Of a stretch of 64,000 nt of DNA, positions 50,662 to 58,786 are shown in pieces; position 1 is the first letter of the stretch, and every line of letters begins with the position of its first letter. The notes below the pieces were generated by a model, which saw nothing but the letters and a program-made list of their open reading frames with translations, did not search any database and was not told the DNA's origin. The position numbers and the translations under genes were made by a program. The DNA is from Candidatus Bathyarchaeota archaeon (lineage in GTDB: Archaea > Thermoproteota > Bathyarchaeia > TCS64), in the NCBI GenBank assembly GCA_026014875.1, contig JAOZHO010000037.1:295819-359818 (forward strand). The letters run 5' to 3'.

Positions 50662-52494
50662 GTGGATCTCAAGAAGACCATCGGGACTCTCAAGAGGGAG
50701 CTGGACGCGATGACCGCGATCCAGACTTTTATAGCATACGCCTTTCTGCTGGTCTTCCTCATCGCACCCCTCGTCCTCATGGTCGGCCAAGCCTTCGTCT
50801 ATCAAGGGGGAGCATCCTTCAGATGGTTCACAGATCTCCTCAGCAGCCCCGAGTACGTCTCCTTCACATCGAGGGGTGGTAGACTCTTTGAGGTACGCAG
50901 AGGGGTCATGTACCTCTGGGGCCACGACTACGGGATCCTCCTAAACTCCCTGATCGTCGCCTTCTTCGTGACCGTGTTCTGCTCCATCATCGGCGTCGTC
51001 GCCGCGATGCTCATGGGCCGCTACAGGTTCCCTGGGAAGAGTCTTTTCAGAGTCCTACTGCTGATACCTCTCCTCGCCACGCCCTTCGTGAACGCGTACA
51101 TCGTCGGGAAGCTCTTCAACCCCCGGGGGGGCCTCATCAATTATCTCCTCGTCGACCTCCTTCACGTCCTCCCATGGAGGCTCGACATCGACGGACTCGT
51201 CGGGGTTATCCTTGCCCAGACTCTATCATACTATCCCATCATATTCTTGAACGTCCTCGCCTCCCTCAACAGCATCGACCCCAGCGTCGAGGAGATGGCC
51301 GAGAACTTGGGCGCCCGGGGCTTAAGGCTGTTCAGGACAGTGACCTTTCCCCTTTTTCTCCCGGGACTCGCGGCGGGGGCCGTCATCGTGTTCATCTTCA
51401 GCCTCGAGGACCTCGGAGCGCCGATTGGCTTCACCGGGGCTAGAGCGAATCCCCTGTCTAGGAAGCTGGTCTCTTACCAAGTTTACAGCAGCTTCGCCGA
51501 GGCGCTCACGGGAAGCTTCTCCCCGAAGATCGCCGCCCTCGCTGTGATCATCCTCTTCATCGCCGTCGCTGGGTTCCTGATCATCAGACGATACGTCAAT
51601 CTACGCACATATGCGATGCTGAGCAAAGGCGGCAGATGGAGCCCAAGACTCAGGACCCCTTCGGTCAAGACTCAGGTCGCCATCATCCTCTCCCTAATAT
51701 TCCTGGTCACATTGGCTTCGATGCCCCAGATCGGAACCGTCATACTTGCTACATCGAACTGGGCCATAAGCGGGACCCTGCCCACCAAGGCTACAGGCCA
51801 GTACTTGGGAACTCTCGTATCAGATCCCGATGTGACTAGAGCCATCGTTAACAGCCTACTCTACTCGGGGGCTGCAGTGGTGATCACAGTCCTTGTAGGC
51901 TCTAGCATCGCATACGTGGTCGCGAGGAGAGACATACCAGGACGAGCCCTTCTAGACATCCTAGCAACGATTCCCGTGGCGGTGCCAGGGATTGCCCTGG
52001 CGGTGGGATATTTCCTTCTCTTCTCATCGAAAATGTTCCGGGGGTCGATCCTAGATCCACTGCTGGACCCAGCCCTCCTCATGATCCTCGCTTACTCAAT
52101 ACGCCGACTGCCGTTCACGACGAGGGCGGTATCGGCGGGCCTAGCGCAGGTCGACAAGAGCCTCGAGGAGTCCTCGATGAACCTCGGGGCCAACAGACCG
52201 ACCACCTTCTTCAAGATCGTGCTCCCCCTCATCATAGGCCACATTCTCGGAGGAGCCATCCTGAGTTTCGTCTATTCGATGTCCGAGGTGAGCACCAGCG
52301 TCACCCTGGGGGCCCTGCGTGAGGATCGAGTTCCCATCACGTTCTTCATCAGCCAGATCGTATACGGCGTGGCTGCTGTGGGGTCGGTGAGCATCGGGGC
52401 TGCCCTATGTGTGCTTCTCATGGCAGTGCAGATCACTGCGATGGCGATCTCCAACTTCATTTTAAAACAGAAGGTAGCATTCCTGGGAGTGTAA
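50662..52494 (+). CDS. ABC transporter permease (fused two-domain, FbpB-type)
   Basis: A 610-residue permease with about 12 helices, two BPD-type permease units fused. Each unit has an EAA-like motif: SIDPSVEEMAENLGARGLRLFRTVTFPL in the first and DKSLEESSMNLGANRPTTFFKIVLPLI in the second, the contact to the ATPase. The GTG at 50662 follows AGAGG by about 9 bases. It lies 36 bases after the binding protein and three bases before the ATPase, clearly one operon. Confidence 0.9.
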   Translation: MDLKKTIGTLKRELDAMTAIQTFIAYAFLLVFLIAPLVLMVGQAFVYQGGASFRWFTDLLSSPEYVSFTSRGGRLFEVRRGVMYLWGHDYGILLNSLIVAFFVTVFCSIIGVVAAMLMGRYRFPGKSLFRVLLLIPLLATPFVNAYIVGKLFNPRGGLINYLLVDLLHVLPWRLDIDGLVGVILAQTLSYYPIIFLNVLASLNSIDPSVEEMAENLGARGLRLFRTVTFPLFLPGLAAGAVIVFIFSLEDLGAPIGFTGARANPLSRKLVSYQVYSSFAEALTGSFSPKIAALAVIILFIAVAGFLIIRRYVNLRTYAMLSKGGRWSPRLRTPSVKTQVAIILSLIFLVTLASMPQIGTVILATSNWAISGTLPTKATGQYLGTLVSDPDVTRAIVNSLLYSGAAVVITVLVGSSIAYVVARRDIPGRALLDILATIPVAVPGIALAVGYFLLFSSKMFRGSILDPLLDPALLMILAYSIRRLPFTTRAVSAGLAQVDKSLEESSMNLGANRPTTFFKIVLPLIIGHILGGAILSFVYSMSEVSTSVTLGALREDRVPITFFISQIVYGVAAVGSVSIGAALCVLLMAVQITAMAISNFILKQKVAFLGV

Positions 52495-52497
52495 AAT

Positions 52498-53565
52498 ATG
52501 GTTAAAGTTGAGCTTAAAGGTGTCACGAAAAGATTTGGGGATGTCGTGGCCGCGGGAGATGTAACCCTCCAGATTGAGGACGGGGAATTCTTCACCTTCC
52601 TCGGTCCCAGCGGATGCGGTAAGACCACCACGATGAGGATGATCGCTGGCCTCGAGTACCCCGACGAGGGAGGGATCTTCTTCGACGGAGAGGACGTGAC
52701 CAACCTCCCCAGCTTCAGGAGGAACACTGGGATGGTCTTCCAGAACTACGCCCTATGGCCCCACATGAAGGTCTTCGAGAATGTAGCTTACGGTCTCAGG
52801 GTCAGGAAGGTCGAGCAGGCGGAGCTCAAGAAGCGGGTGGACGAGGCCCTCGAACTGGTGCATCTCGACGGATTGGGGGGCCGGTTTCCCTCTCAGCTCA
52901 GCGGGGGTCAGCAGCAGCGTGTCGCTCTCGCGAGGGTCATGGTGATCAATCCCTCTGTTCTGCTGTTGGATGAGCCTCTGAGTAACTTGGATGCGAAGCT
53001 CCGGGTGGAGATGAGGGAGGAGATTAAGGAGATCCAGAGGGAGCTGGGGATCACCACCATCTATGTGACCCATGATCAGGAGGAGGCGATGGCTGTGAGC
53101 GACCGGGTGGCCATCCAGAATCATGGGGTGATCCGGCAGGTTGGGACGCCCTCGGAGATCTACAGTTTTCCCCGGGAGGTCTTCATTGCGTCATTCATCG
53201 GGAGGGGAGCGATCCTCGAGGGGGTTGCTGGGGTCTCCGGCGGTGTTCCCCGGGTTGACCTGGGGGGTTTCACCGTTGAGGGGGTGGACAGCGCCTCGGC
53301 TGTCGGGGACGGGGACCGGGTGGCCTGCGTCATGAGACCTGAGAGTTTCTCGATCGGCGCGCCGGGAGAGCCCTCGAATCGTTTGGATGGCGTTGTGGAG
53401 TGGTCCTCTTTCATCGGTCCGTACAGGGAGGTTAAGCTTAATGTGGGGGGGACTACTCTCTTGGTGGATGTGCCTCCGGAGAGGGAGACGCCTGTGGGGG
53501 GGAGCCTCACGGTTTACATTCCCGTCCGAAGGACTATTGTGCTACCGTGGGTTGAGGTGAAGTGA
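52498..53565 (+). CDS. ABC transporter ATP-binding protein
   Basis: A 355-residue importer ATPase. Walker A GPSGCGKTTT (36-45), Q-loop region FQNYALWPHMKV, signature LSGGQQQRVALAR, Walker B VLLLDEPLSNLD, switch TIYVTHDQEEA, and a C-terminal TOBE domain (VACVMRPESFSIG). It powers the permease coded directly upstream. The stop overlaps the GTG of the phosphoesterase gene by four bases. From about 52.9 kb on, codons shift to G/T-rich (see findings). Confidence 0.95.
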   Translation: MVKVELKGVTKRFGDVVAAGDVTLQIEDGEFFTFLGPSGCGKTTTMRMIAGLEYPDEGGIFFDGEDVTNLPSFRRNTGMVFQNYALWPHMKVFENVAYGLRVRKVEQAELKKRVDEALELVHLDGLGGRFPSQLSGGQQQRVALARVMVINPSVLLLDEPLSNLDAKLRVEMREEIKEIQRELGITTIYVTHDQEEAMAVSDRVAIQNHGVIRQVGTPSEIYSFPREVFIASFIGRGAILEGVAGVSGGVPRVDLGGFTVEGVDSASAVGDGDRVACVMRPESFSIGAPGEPSNRLDGVVEWSSFIGPYREVKLNVGGTTLLVDVPPERETPVGGSLTVYIPVRRTIVLPWVEVK

Positions 53566-55754
53566 GGCTGTTGAAGAATCGCAGGTTAAATGGGGCGCTG
53601 GTCGCTCTTGTTGTGTTATCATGCGCGTTCGCCGCGCTGGTTCCGATTTCTGTTGTCTCGGGGAGGGCCGTCCCAATAACTGATCCTGTGGGGTATCCCC
53701 TCCCGACGAACCCGGAGCCGGTGCTACTGGGGGGTGAGTTGAGAGTGGAGGTTATTGCGGGACTTGGGGCTTCGTCATGGACTGGAGGCCTAGACGGGAC
53801 GTATGGCTCCGGTGCGTTGACCCTGATAAACAGCAGTTACTCCAGTGGGCTGTGGACCGTCTTCTTCGGTGTCTCCTCCGATGTGTATCCTGCTCTGTAC
53901 GATCTTGAGCTGAGCTGGAGCGATGGGAGTTCCTCGACGGAGTACACTCAGCCCCGGAGCGTCTGGGTTCTGGAGGAGTGGCCGGAGACCTTGAGGGTTG
54001 CCCATGTCTCGGACTTCCACCTGCCTTACGGCGCAGATATTTTGGCTACCTATGTCTATGAGGCGAATCTCGTGGATGCGGATATGATCGTGGTTACGGG
54101 GGATATCGTGGATGTGGAGACAATCGCGTCGTCTTGGAATTATCTCCAGGATATCACAGGTCGGTTAGGTATTCCCATTTTCCTTCTCCCAGGGAATCAT
54201 GATTACACATCTGGTTCTGTGCTATTCCAAAAATATGGAGGGCTGAAAAACTACAGCGTCGTTATTGGGGATTTCCTGTTCATGGCACTCGACAGCGACG
54301 GCGGGGGGTACATCGGCCAGGAGCAGCTGGACTGGGCTGAGAGTGTCCTTGCTGGTAATCCGGGTAAAGTGAAGTTCATGGGTTTCCATCACTCTCTCTT
54401 GAGCAGCGAGTTCGAGGACGATGGGGGGGCGGTGAAGGGCGGTGAGCTCGAGGGGGACTGGACGGATATTGAGGCCCTCAGGGATGTGATGTATTTCACC
54501 TGGGGGGAGAATATCGGGCTCGCGGAGGAGCTTCTGAGGATCATTCAGACCTATGATGTGAAGCTCGTCATGTCGGGGCACGTCCACCGGGATATCATCT
54601 ATGTGCTAAACGGGGAGAATTATTTCGTGACCACCGGTGCTTGTGGCGGCGGGGGTCCAACTGGGTATGAGGGGCCGCGTTCGAGGCTCATCGAGCTGGA
54701 CTCCGACGGCACTATTCGCCTTGACGAGTACGCCTTGGCGGGGCTCTTCGATCCCCCTAATGCGATCCCGACGGGGGAGCTCGCCTACTATTATTGGGGG
54801 GCAAATGACGGGTCGGGGGAGGCTGTCTCTGCGAGGGTGATGAATGGCCTCGAGATGGCGTTGGAGGATGCGAGCCTCGAGTTCCTCGTGAGCTCCGAGA
54901 ATCCTGTGGGCGCCTACAGCTTCTATCCCAGCGACCCGGGGAGTTACGCTGTGGTGGAGACCGATGCGGGGCATCTCTTCGTGGTCCGTGTGGATGTTTC
55001 CGCGGGGGGTGTCTATGACTTGACCCTCGCGGTGGATGCTGATGGTGTGGAGCCTTCGGTGGAGATCGGGTTCCCGGATGAGTATCTGGAGGGGGCTCTC
55101 GTGGATGTCACTGTTAGTCTCACGGATTCAGGGTGGGGTGTGATGGATGTTGGGGCATCTTACTCTTTGGACGGTGGGAGTAGCTGGACGGAGTTCGACG
55201 CCGCCGTTTCGGCTATAGTGAATAGAGACGAGTATGTTGTGAATCTTCAGGATGTAATCCTCGCCCTTGACGTAGATGTCTCGAGTGCACCGATCGGTGC
55301 GACGCTGATGGTGAGGGTGGAGGCTACTGACTTTGCGGGTAACCGGGGGTCCTCGGAGGAGAGTTACGATCTGGGCGATGCGTCTCCCGCGACTTATACC
55401 CTCTCGGTGGATTCATCTCCGGTCTCGGGGGTGACCGTGACAGTTGACGGGGTGGTTTATGAGACCTTGTTCGAGGCTGAGCTGGTGGAGGGCAGTCACA
55501 CGGTGGTGGTGTCGGATGAGATCACGGTGGAGGGTGTCGATTACACGTTCACGGGATGGGCAGATGGATCGGCTGACCTCGAGAGGACTGTGGACCTCTC
55601 GGGGGATACCGATCTAGAAGCGCTCTATGAGGAGACAGCCGCTGAGGAGCCGGAGCCTGAATCGCCGGGTGGGGGCATACCGATCCCGTATGCTTCGGTG
55701 GCGGTGGGTCTCCTGCTGGGCGTCGTCATGCTGTTCCTGTTCAGGCGGAGGTAG
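53562..55754 (+). CDS. Secreted metallophosphoesterase with C-terminal anchor
   Basis: A 730-residue exported protein. Signal peptide, an N-terminal beta domain (about 60-145), calcineurin-like catalytic domain with VAHVSDFHLPYG, VVTGDIVD, LPGNHDYTSG, FMGFHHSLLSS and VMSGHVHRDI (full two-metal set), two Ig-like/beta domains and a PEGA-like domain, and a C-terminal helix with a basic RRR tail. It starts inside the ATPase stop codon (GTGA), so it is made with the importer; a link between phosphate-ester cleavage and uptake of the released anion is plausible. A cyclic-nucleotide-type phosphodiesterase is the alternative. Confidence 0.85.
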   Translation: MRLLKNRRLNGALVALVVLSCAFAALVPISVVSGRAVPITDPVGYPLPTNPEPVLLGGELRVEVIAGLGASSWTGGLDGTYGSGALTLINSSYSSGLWTVFFGVSSDVYPALYDLELSWSDGSSSTEYTQPRSVWVLEEWPETLRVAHVSDFHLPYGADILATYVYEANLVDADMIVVTGDIVDVETIASSWNYLQDITGRLGIPIFLLPGNHDYTSGSVLFQKYGGLKNYSVVIGDFLFMALDSDGGGYIGQEQLDWAESVLAGNPGKVKFMGFHHSLLSSEFEDDGGAVKGGELEGDWTDIEALRDVMYFTWGENIGLAEELLRIIQTYDVKLVMSGHVHRDIIYVLNGENYFVTTGACGGGGPTGYEGPRSRLIELDSDGTIRLDEYALAGLFDPPNAIPTGELAYYYWGANDGSGEAVSARVMNGLEMALEDASLEFLVSSENPVGAYSFYPSDPGSYAVVETDAGHLFVVRVDVSAGGVYDLTLAVDADGVEPSVEIGFPDEYLEGALVDVTVSLTDSGWGVMDVGASYSLDGGSSWTEFDAAVSAIVNRDEYVVNLQDVILALDVDVSSAPIGATLMVRVEATDFAGNRGSSEESYDLGDASPATYTLSVDSSPVSGVTVTVDGVVYETLFEAELVEGSHTVVVSDEITVEGVDYTFTGWADGSADLERTVDLSGDTDLEALYEETAAEEPEPESPGGGIPIPYASVAVGLLLGVVMLFLFRRR

Positions 55755-55781
55755 TTTTCTCTCCCCCTTTGTTCTGAGGGT

Positions 55782-56936
55782 TTACTCTCTGGGTTGTCCG
55801 GAGTAGATGTCCAAGGGGGTCTGTCCCGTGACCTTGGACTCTTTGATGAGGAAGTCCCTGAGTTCGTCCTCCCGGGTGAAGATGCGGGTGGCGTACCATT
55901 CGAAGAAGGGGCTGGGCTCGTAGGGGTAGTAGACGTAGACCATCTTGGCGAGGGCTTTGGCGTAGACCATCTCGCACATGACCCCGGCGCTGATGGCGGC
56001 TCGGGGGTGGTAGACGATGACCATGGCGCTGTTCTCGATGAGTTTGTAGTCTGTGTCGATGATCTGGAATCTGAGGTTCTTGATGCTTGCCTCGAGTTCG
56101 AGGGCGTCGATCTCCTCGTGAATGGCTCCTGATTTGTATTCCATGGTGAAGTTGAGCTTGGTGGGGCGGGGTTCTCCTGCTTCGATGGCGGCGTTGACTA
56201 TGCGTCTCCAAGCCTCGACGGTGTTCCAGTCTTTGATCATGTAGGGGTCGAATACGATGTAGTATTCGCTGAGGGTGTTGCCGAATTCGTAGATGTCGTT
56301 TAGTATGGTCTCGCTTTCGCCTGTGATGGGGTGGCTGAGGTAGATCTTTTCGCGGCCGTGGCTCCAGATGACGTCTTGGAGGAATTCGGGGCCGTTCTCG
56401 TAGGCGACGAGTTGGATCTCGGGGCGGGGGGTGAATAGATCGGCGTGGTGGTATGCGAGGTTGATCTCTTCGCGGCGCCAGTTGGCGATCTCGCCGAGGG
56501 TGAATGTGTGCTCTTGCCATTGTATGTCTTGGGCGAGGCGTTTGCGGACGCGTAGTATGTCGTCGAATATGATGACTATCATGTCGGGTTCGAGGGCTTT
56601 GATCTCGTCGTCGTGGAGTCCTTGGAATCTGTTGCCTTTCCATTCGAAGTGGAGGGGTGTGCTGACGATGTGGGTTCCGGGGCGTCTGTCGATCTCTTGG
56701 GTGATCTTGTGGATGGCGGCTTGGTGGTAGCCTTCCATGCGTTCGGGGCTGCTGTCGTAGAAGTCGAGTATGTTGAGTTTGGTGAGTGTGGTGTCGTCTA
56801 GGCGGGCTTCTTCGACGATGTATTCGAATAGGTGGTGGTAGTTGAAGTTGGTGTTTTCCCGCATCTGGTTGAGGATGTCGTCTCTGCCGTTGCCGGGGGG
56901 GCCGGTGCAGACGATGACTCTTCGTTCTGGGGTCAT
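55782..56936 (-). CDS. P-loop NTPase fused to a deoxyribosyltransferase-like domain
   Basis: A 384-residue protein of two parts. The first ~180 residues look like an adenylate-kinase-type P-loop protein, but Walker A reads GPPGNGRDD (12-20) instead of G-x-x-G-x-G-K-S/T, so the lysine is arginine and the next residues are aspartates. The second part is nucleoside-2-deoxyribosyltransferase-like: KIYLSHPITGES (197-208), FDPYMI, and SAMVIVYHPRAAISAGVMCEM with the S/G-E pattern (S316, G318, E322). It may act on nucleotides, nucleosides or a modified base. A DUF6899-like gene lies upstream on the same strand. Confidence 0.6.
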   Translation of the reverse strand: MTPERRVIVCTGPPGNGRDDILNQMRENTNFNYHHLFEYIVEEARLDDTTLTKLNILDFYDSSPERMEGYHQAAIHKITQEIDRRPGTHIVSTPLHFEWKGNRFQGLHDDEIKALEPDMIVIIFDDILRVRKRLAQDIQWQEHTFTLGEIANWRREEINLAYHHADLFTPRPEIQLVAYENGPEFLQDVIWSHGREKIYLSHPITGESETILNDIYEFGNTLSEYYIVFDPYMIKDWNTVEAWRRIVNAAIEAGEPRPTKLNFTMEYKSGAIHEEIDALELEASIKNLRFQIIDTDYKLIENSAMVIVYHPRAAISAGVMCEMVYAKALAKMVYVYYPYEPSPFFEWYATRIFTREDELRDFLIKESKVTGQTPLDIYSGQPRE

Positions 56937-57022
56937 GGGGTTTTCATTGTTTTGGGTGGGGGTGGGGGATATAAATGGCGTGATGGTGTGTGGGGGGGTG
57001 AAAAAAGGGGGGGTTGGGGGGT

Positions 57023-57286
57023 TTAGACGTCGCCGTTTTGTTGTATTTTGGTGTCTTCGTAGGGTGCTGCGACTCTGCGGTAGTATTCTAGTTTGCAGGC
57101 TTCCATGACGCCTATGGCGCGGTTGATGTTGAAGTAGCGTAGGGGGTAGGCTTCTTTGAGGATGCGGGTGATGATGTAGTTGAGTTCGCCGTCTATGCGT
57201 TCGAGGGGCTGGGCTTTGAGGATGGCGATGAGGGTGCTGAGGGATTCTTCGTATTTGGGTCTGTCTTCTTGGAGTATGTAGGGCAT
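57023..57286 (-). CDS. Small DUF6899-like protein
   Basis: An 87-residue protein reading MPYILQEDRPKYEESLSTLI and then DGELNYIITRIL, RAIGVMEACKLEYYRRVAAPYEDTKIQQNGDV. The C-terminal LE(Y/F)YRRV-x-APYE-(D/K)-KI-x-x-NGDV matches a small conserved family (DUF6899, from memory) found in archaea, bacteria and phages and often near nucleotide-metabolism genes. It lies 86 bases from the P-loop fusion gene on the same strand. The function is unknown. Confidence 0.6.
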   Translation of the reverse strand: MPYILQEDRPKYEESLSTLIAILKAQPLERIDGELNYIITRILKEAYPLRYFNINRAIGVMEACKLEYYRRVAAPYEDTKIQQNGDV

Positions 57287-57364
57287 GTTGGTTCGTGTTG
57301 TTTGTGGGGGGTGTGGGGTTTATAGGCTTTGAGTGGGGGGGCGTTGTAATTGTAGCATATTATA

Positions 57365-57560
57365 AGGGTTTTTTAGGGGGAGTTGTTTGGAGTGGTTGTT
57401 TGGGGTTGTTTTAGGGGTTTGTTTGTTGTTTGGCGGGGTTTCCCGGGTTCTTTCGGTGTTGTTTTGCTACTGTTTAGCTACTGAATGGCTGCTGTTTTGC
57501 TTGAACGGTTGTTGGATGTGGTTTCCGGGTGTTTCTCGGGTTCCTTTCGTGAGTTGGCAG
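57365..57560 (-). repeat. Dispersed repeat copy C (inverted relative to A)
   Basis: On the minus strand it matches copy A: CGAAAGGAACCCGAGAAACACC, CGGAAACCAC, ATTCAGTAGCTAAACAGTAG and AACACCGAAAGAACCCGGGAAAC. The + strand is extremely G/T-rich (57361-57420 has no C). It forms the leader and first codons of the 57485 gene. It lacks the tRNA 3'-end piece of copies A and B. Confidence 0.6.
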
Positions 57561-57778
57561 TGTTTCCATATGGGGATGAATGTCTGATTCCGCTGTTATG
57601 TTTGGTGCGGGATCGTTGGGAAAGATGTGTATTGAAGATTGTTGATCTTGGAACGTTTGAGTGGGCTGATCCGCCTCGGGGGTACTACCTGAGCGATGTG
57701 AAGGAGAAGGTGCTATGGCGGGATGAGGAGACCGTCGCGATCTTCTGGGACGGACCCAAGTCCGAGGTCGTGGAGTGA
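57485..57778 (+). CDS. Small protein coded by repeat copy C
   Basis: A 97-residue open frame. Its N-terminal half (AAVLLERLLDVVSGCFSGSF) lies in the dispersed repeat and matches the start of a decayed frame in copy A (VLVDGLVAMVSRCFSGSFR). The C-terminal half (VRDRWERCVLKIVDLGTFEW, DVKEKVLWRDEETVAIFWDG) has normal coding character. The repeat thus probably carries a small gene whose function is unknown. A TATA-like ATTATAAG near 57358-57365 sits 120 bases upstream with a long G/T-rich leader between. The true start is uncertain. Confidence 0.4.
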   Translation: MAAVLLERLLDVVSGCFSGSFRELAVFPYGDECLIPLLCLVRDRWERCVLKIVDLGTFEWADPPRGYYLSDVKEKVLWRDEETVAIFWDGPKSEVVE

Positions 57779-57780
57779 AG

Positions 57781-57790
57781 CCTATAAACA
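57781..57790 (+). promoter_or_regulatory. TATA box of the nitroreductase gene
   Basis: CCTATAAACA centred 27-28 bases before the ATG at 57813; it overlaps the end of the preceding gene by two or three bases. Confidence 0.5.
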
Positions 57791-57812
57791 TCTGGACCGA
57801 AAGGTCTCAACC

Positions 57813-58742
57813 ATGAGCGACACGCCTTCACACCACGGCCCCGACGCCAAAGTCGGCGGCGACCACCCCAACGAGACGATGAGGCTCCTCTTCGAGAGGG
57901 GGAGCTGCAGGGACTACTCCGACGAGAAGGTCCCCGAGGAGGTCCTGAGGAAGATACTTGAGGCGGGGACCCACGCCCCCACCGGCGGGAACCTTCAGCC
58001 CTACTCCGTCATCAAGATCCAAGACGCTGAGAGCGGGAGATGGTTCGTGGAACTCGGAACGCAAAAGTTCATCGGCGAGGCCCCGGTGCTCTTGCTCTTC
58101 TGCATCGACTACAGGAGGCTCCGGAGATGGGCGGGGCTCGAGGTCGCCCCGTTCACGGCGACGAGCGCCTTCCGCCACTTCTGGATCGGATTCCAGGGCA
58201 CCATCATGTTCGCCCAGAACATCTGCACCGCCGCGGACGCCATGGGCCTCGGCACGTGCTACATCGGGACGGTCCTCGAGTTCTTCCCGGAGCTCAAGGA
58301 GAGATTCGGCCTCCCCGATGGGGTCTTCCCCGTCGTCCTTATGACCCTTGGATACCCGGCTAAGGGGATCATACCGAGGAGGAAGCTGGGGGTCGACGTC
58401 GTGGTTCACGACGAGGCGTACAGGGAACTGGGAGACGACGAGCTCCTGGACGCGTTCAACGAGAAGTACGCGGGTCGGGACAGCAGGAGGGTCGAGATCA
58501 CCGAGGAGAGACTGGAGACCATAGAAGGGGTCTGCCTCAAGGTGCACGACGAGGATTTCGCAGCTAGATGCGTTGAAAAAGTGAAGGAGAACGGCTACTT
58601 CAGCGCAGTCCAGAGATACTTCGGGCTCCACTACAGGGCGGACCTGATGCCCAGAGGTAACCTAGAATACCTGGAGATGATGAAGGATTTCGGTTTCGGA
58701 TGGTTCGAGGAGTTCAAGCCGGTCGCTGACGAGCCATCCTAA
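57813..58742 (+). CDS. Nitroreductase-family oxidoreductase
   Basis: A 309-residue FMN-dependent nitroreductase. Core: LLFERGSCRDYSDEKVPEEVLRKILEAGTHAPTGGNLQPYSVIKI (FMN phosphate loop), NICTAADAMGLGTCYIGTV, and VVLMTLGYPAKG. It has an extra ~90-residue C-terminal helical extension not seen in the minimal family. Family members reduce nitro compounds, quinones or flavins, or act in cofactor metabolism; the substrate is unknown. ATG 57813 follows a TATA box by 27-28 bases. Confidence 0.87.
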   Translation: MSDTPSHHGPDAKVGGDHPNETMRLLFERGSCRDYSDEKVPEEVLRKILEAGTHAPTGGNLQPYSVIKIQDAESGRWFVELGTQKFIGEAPVLLLFCIDYRRLRRWAGLEVAPFTATSAFRHFWIGFQGTIMFAQNICTAADAMGLGTCYIGTVLEFFPELKERFGLPDGVFPVVLMTLGYPAKGIIPRRKLGVDVVVHDEAYRELGDDELLDAFNEKYAGRDSRRVEITEERLETIEGVCLKVHDEDFAARCVEKVKENGYFSAVQRYFGLHYRADLMPRGNLEYLEMMKDFGFGWFEEFKPVADEPS

Positions 58743-58786
58743 ACCAGCGCGCGATTGGATCGTCCATCGCACGGGTGACTCGTGCT

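Noticed and set aside
57387..57587. 66-codon + strand ORF
   Set aside because: It lies in a G/T-only leader and gives a Leu/Val/Trp/Cys string that reflects composition, not coding.
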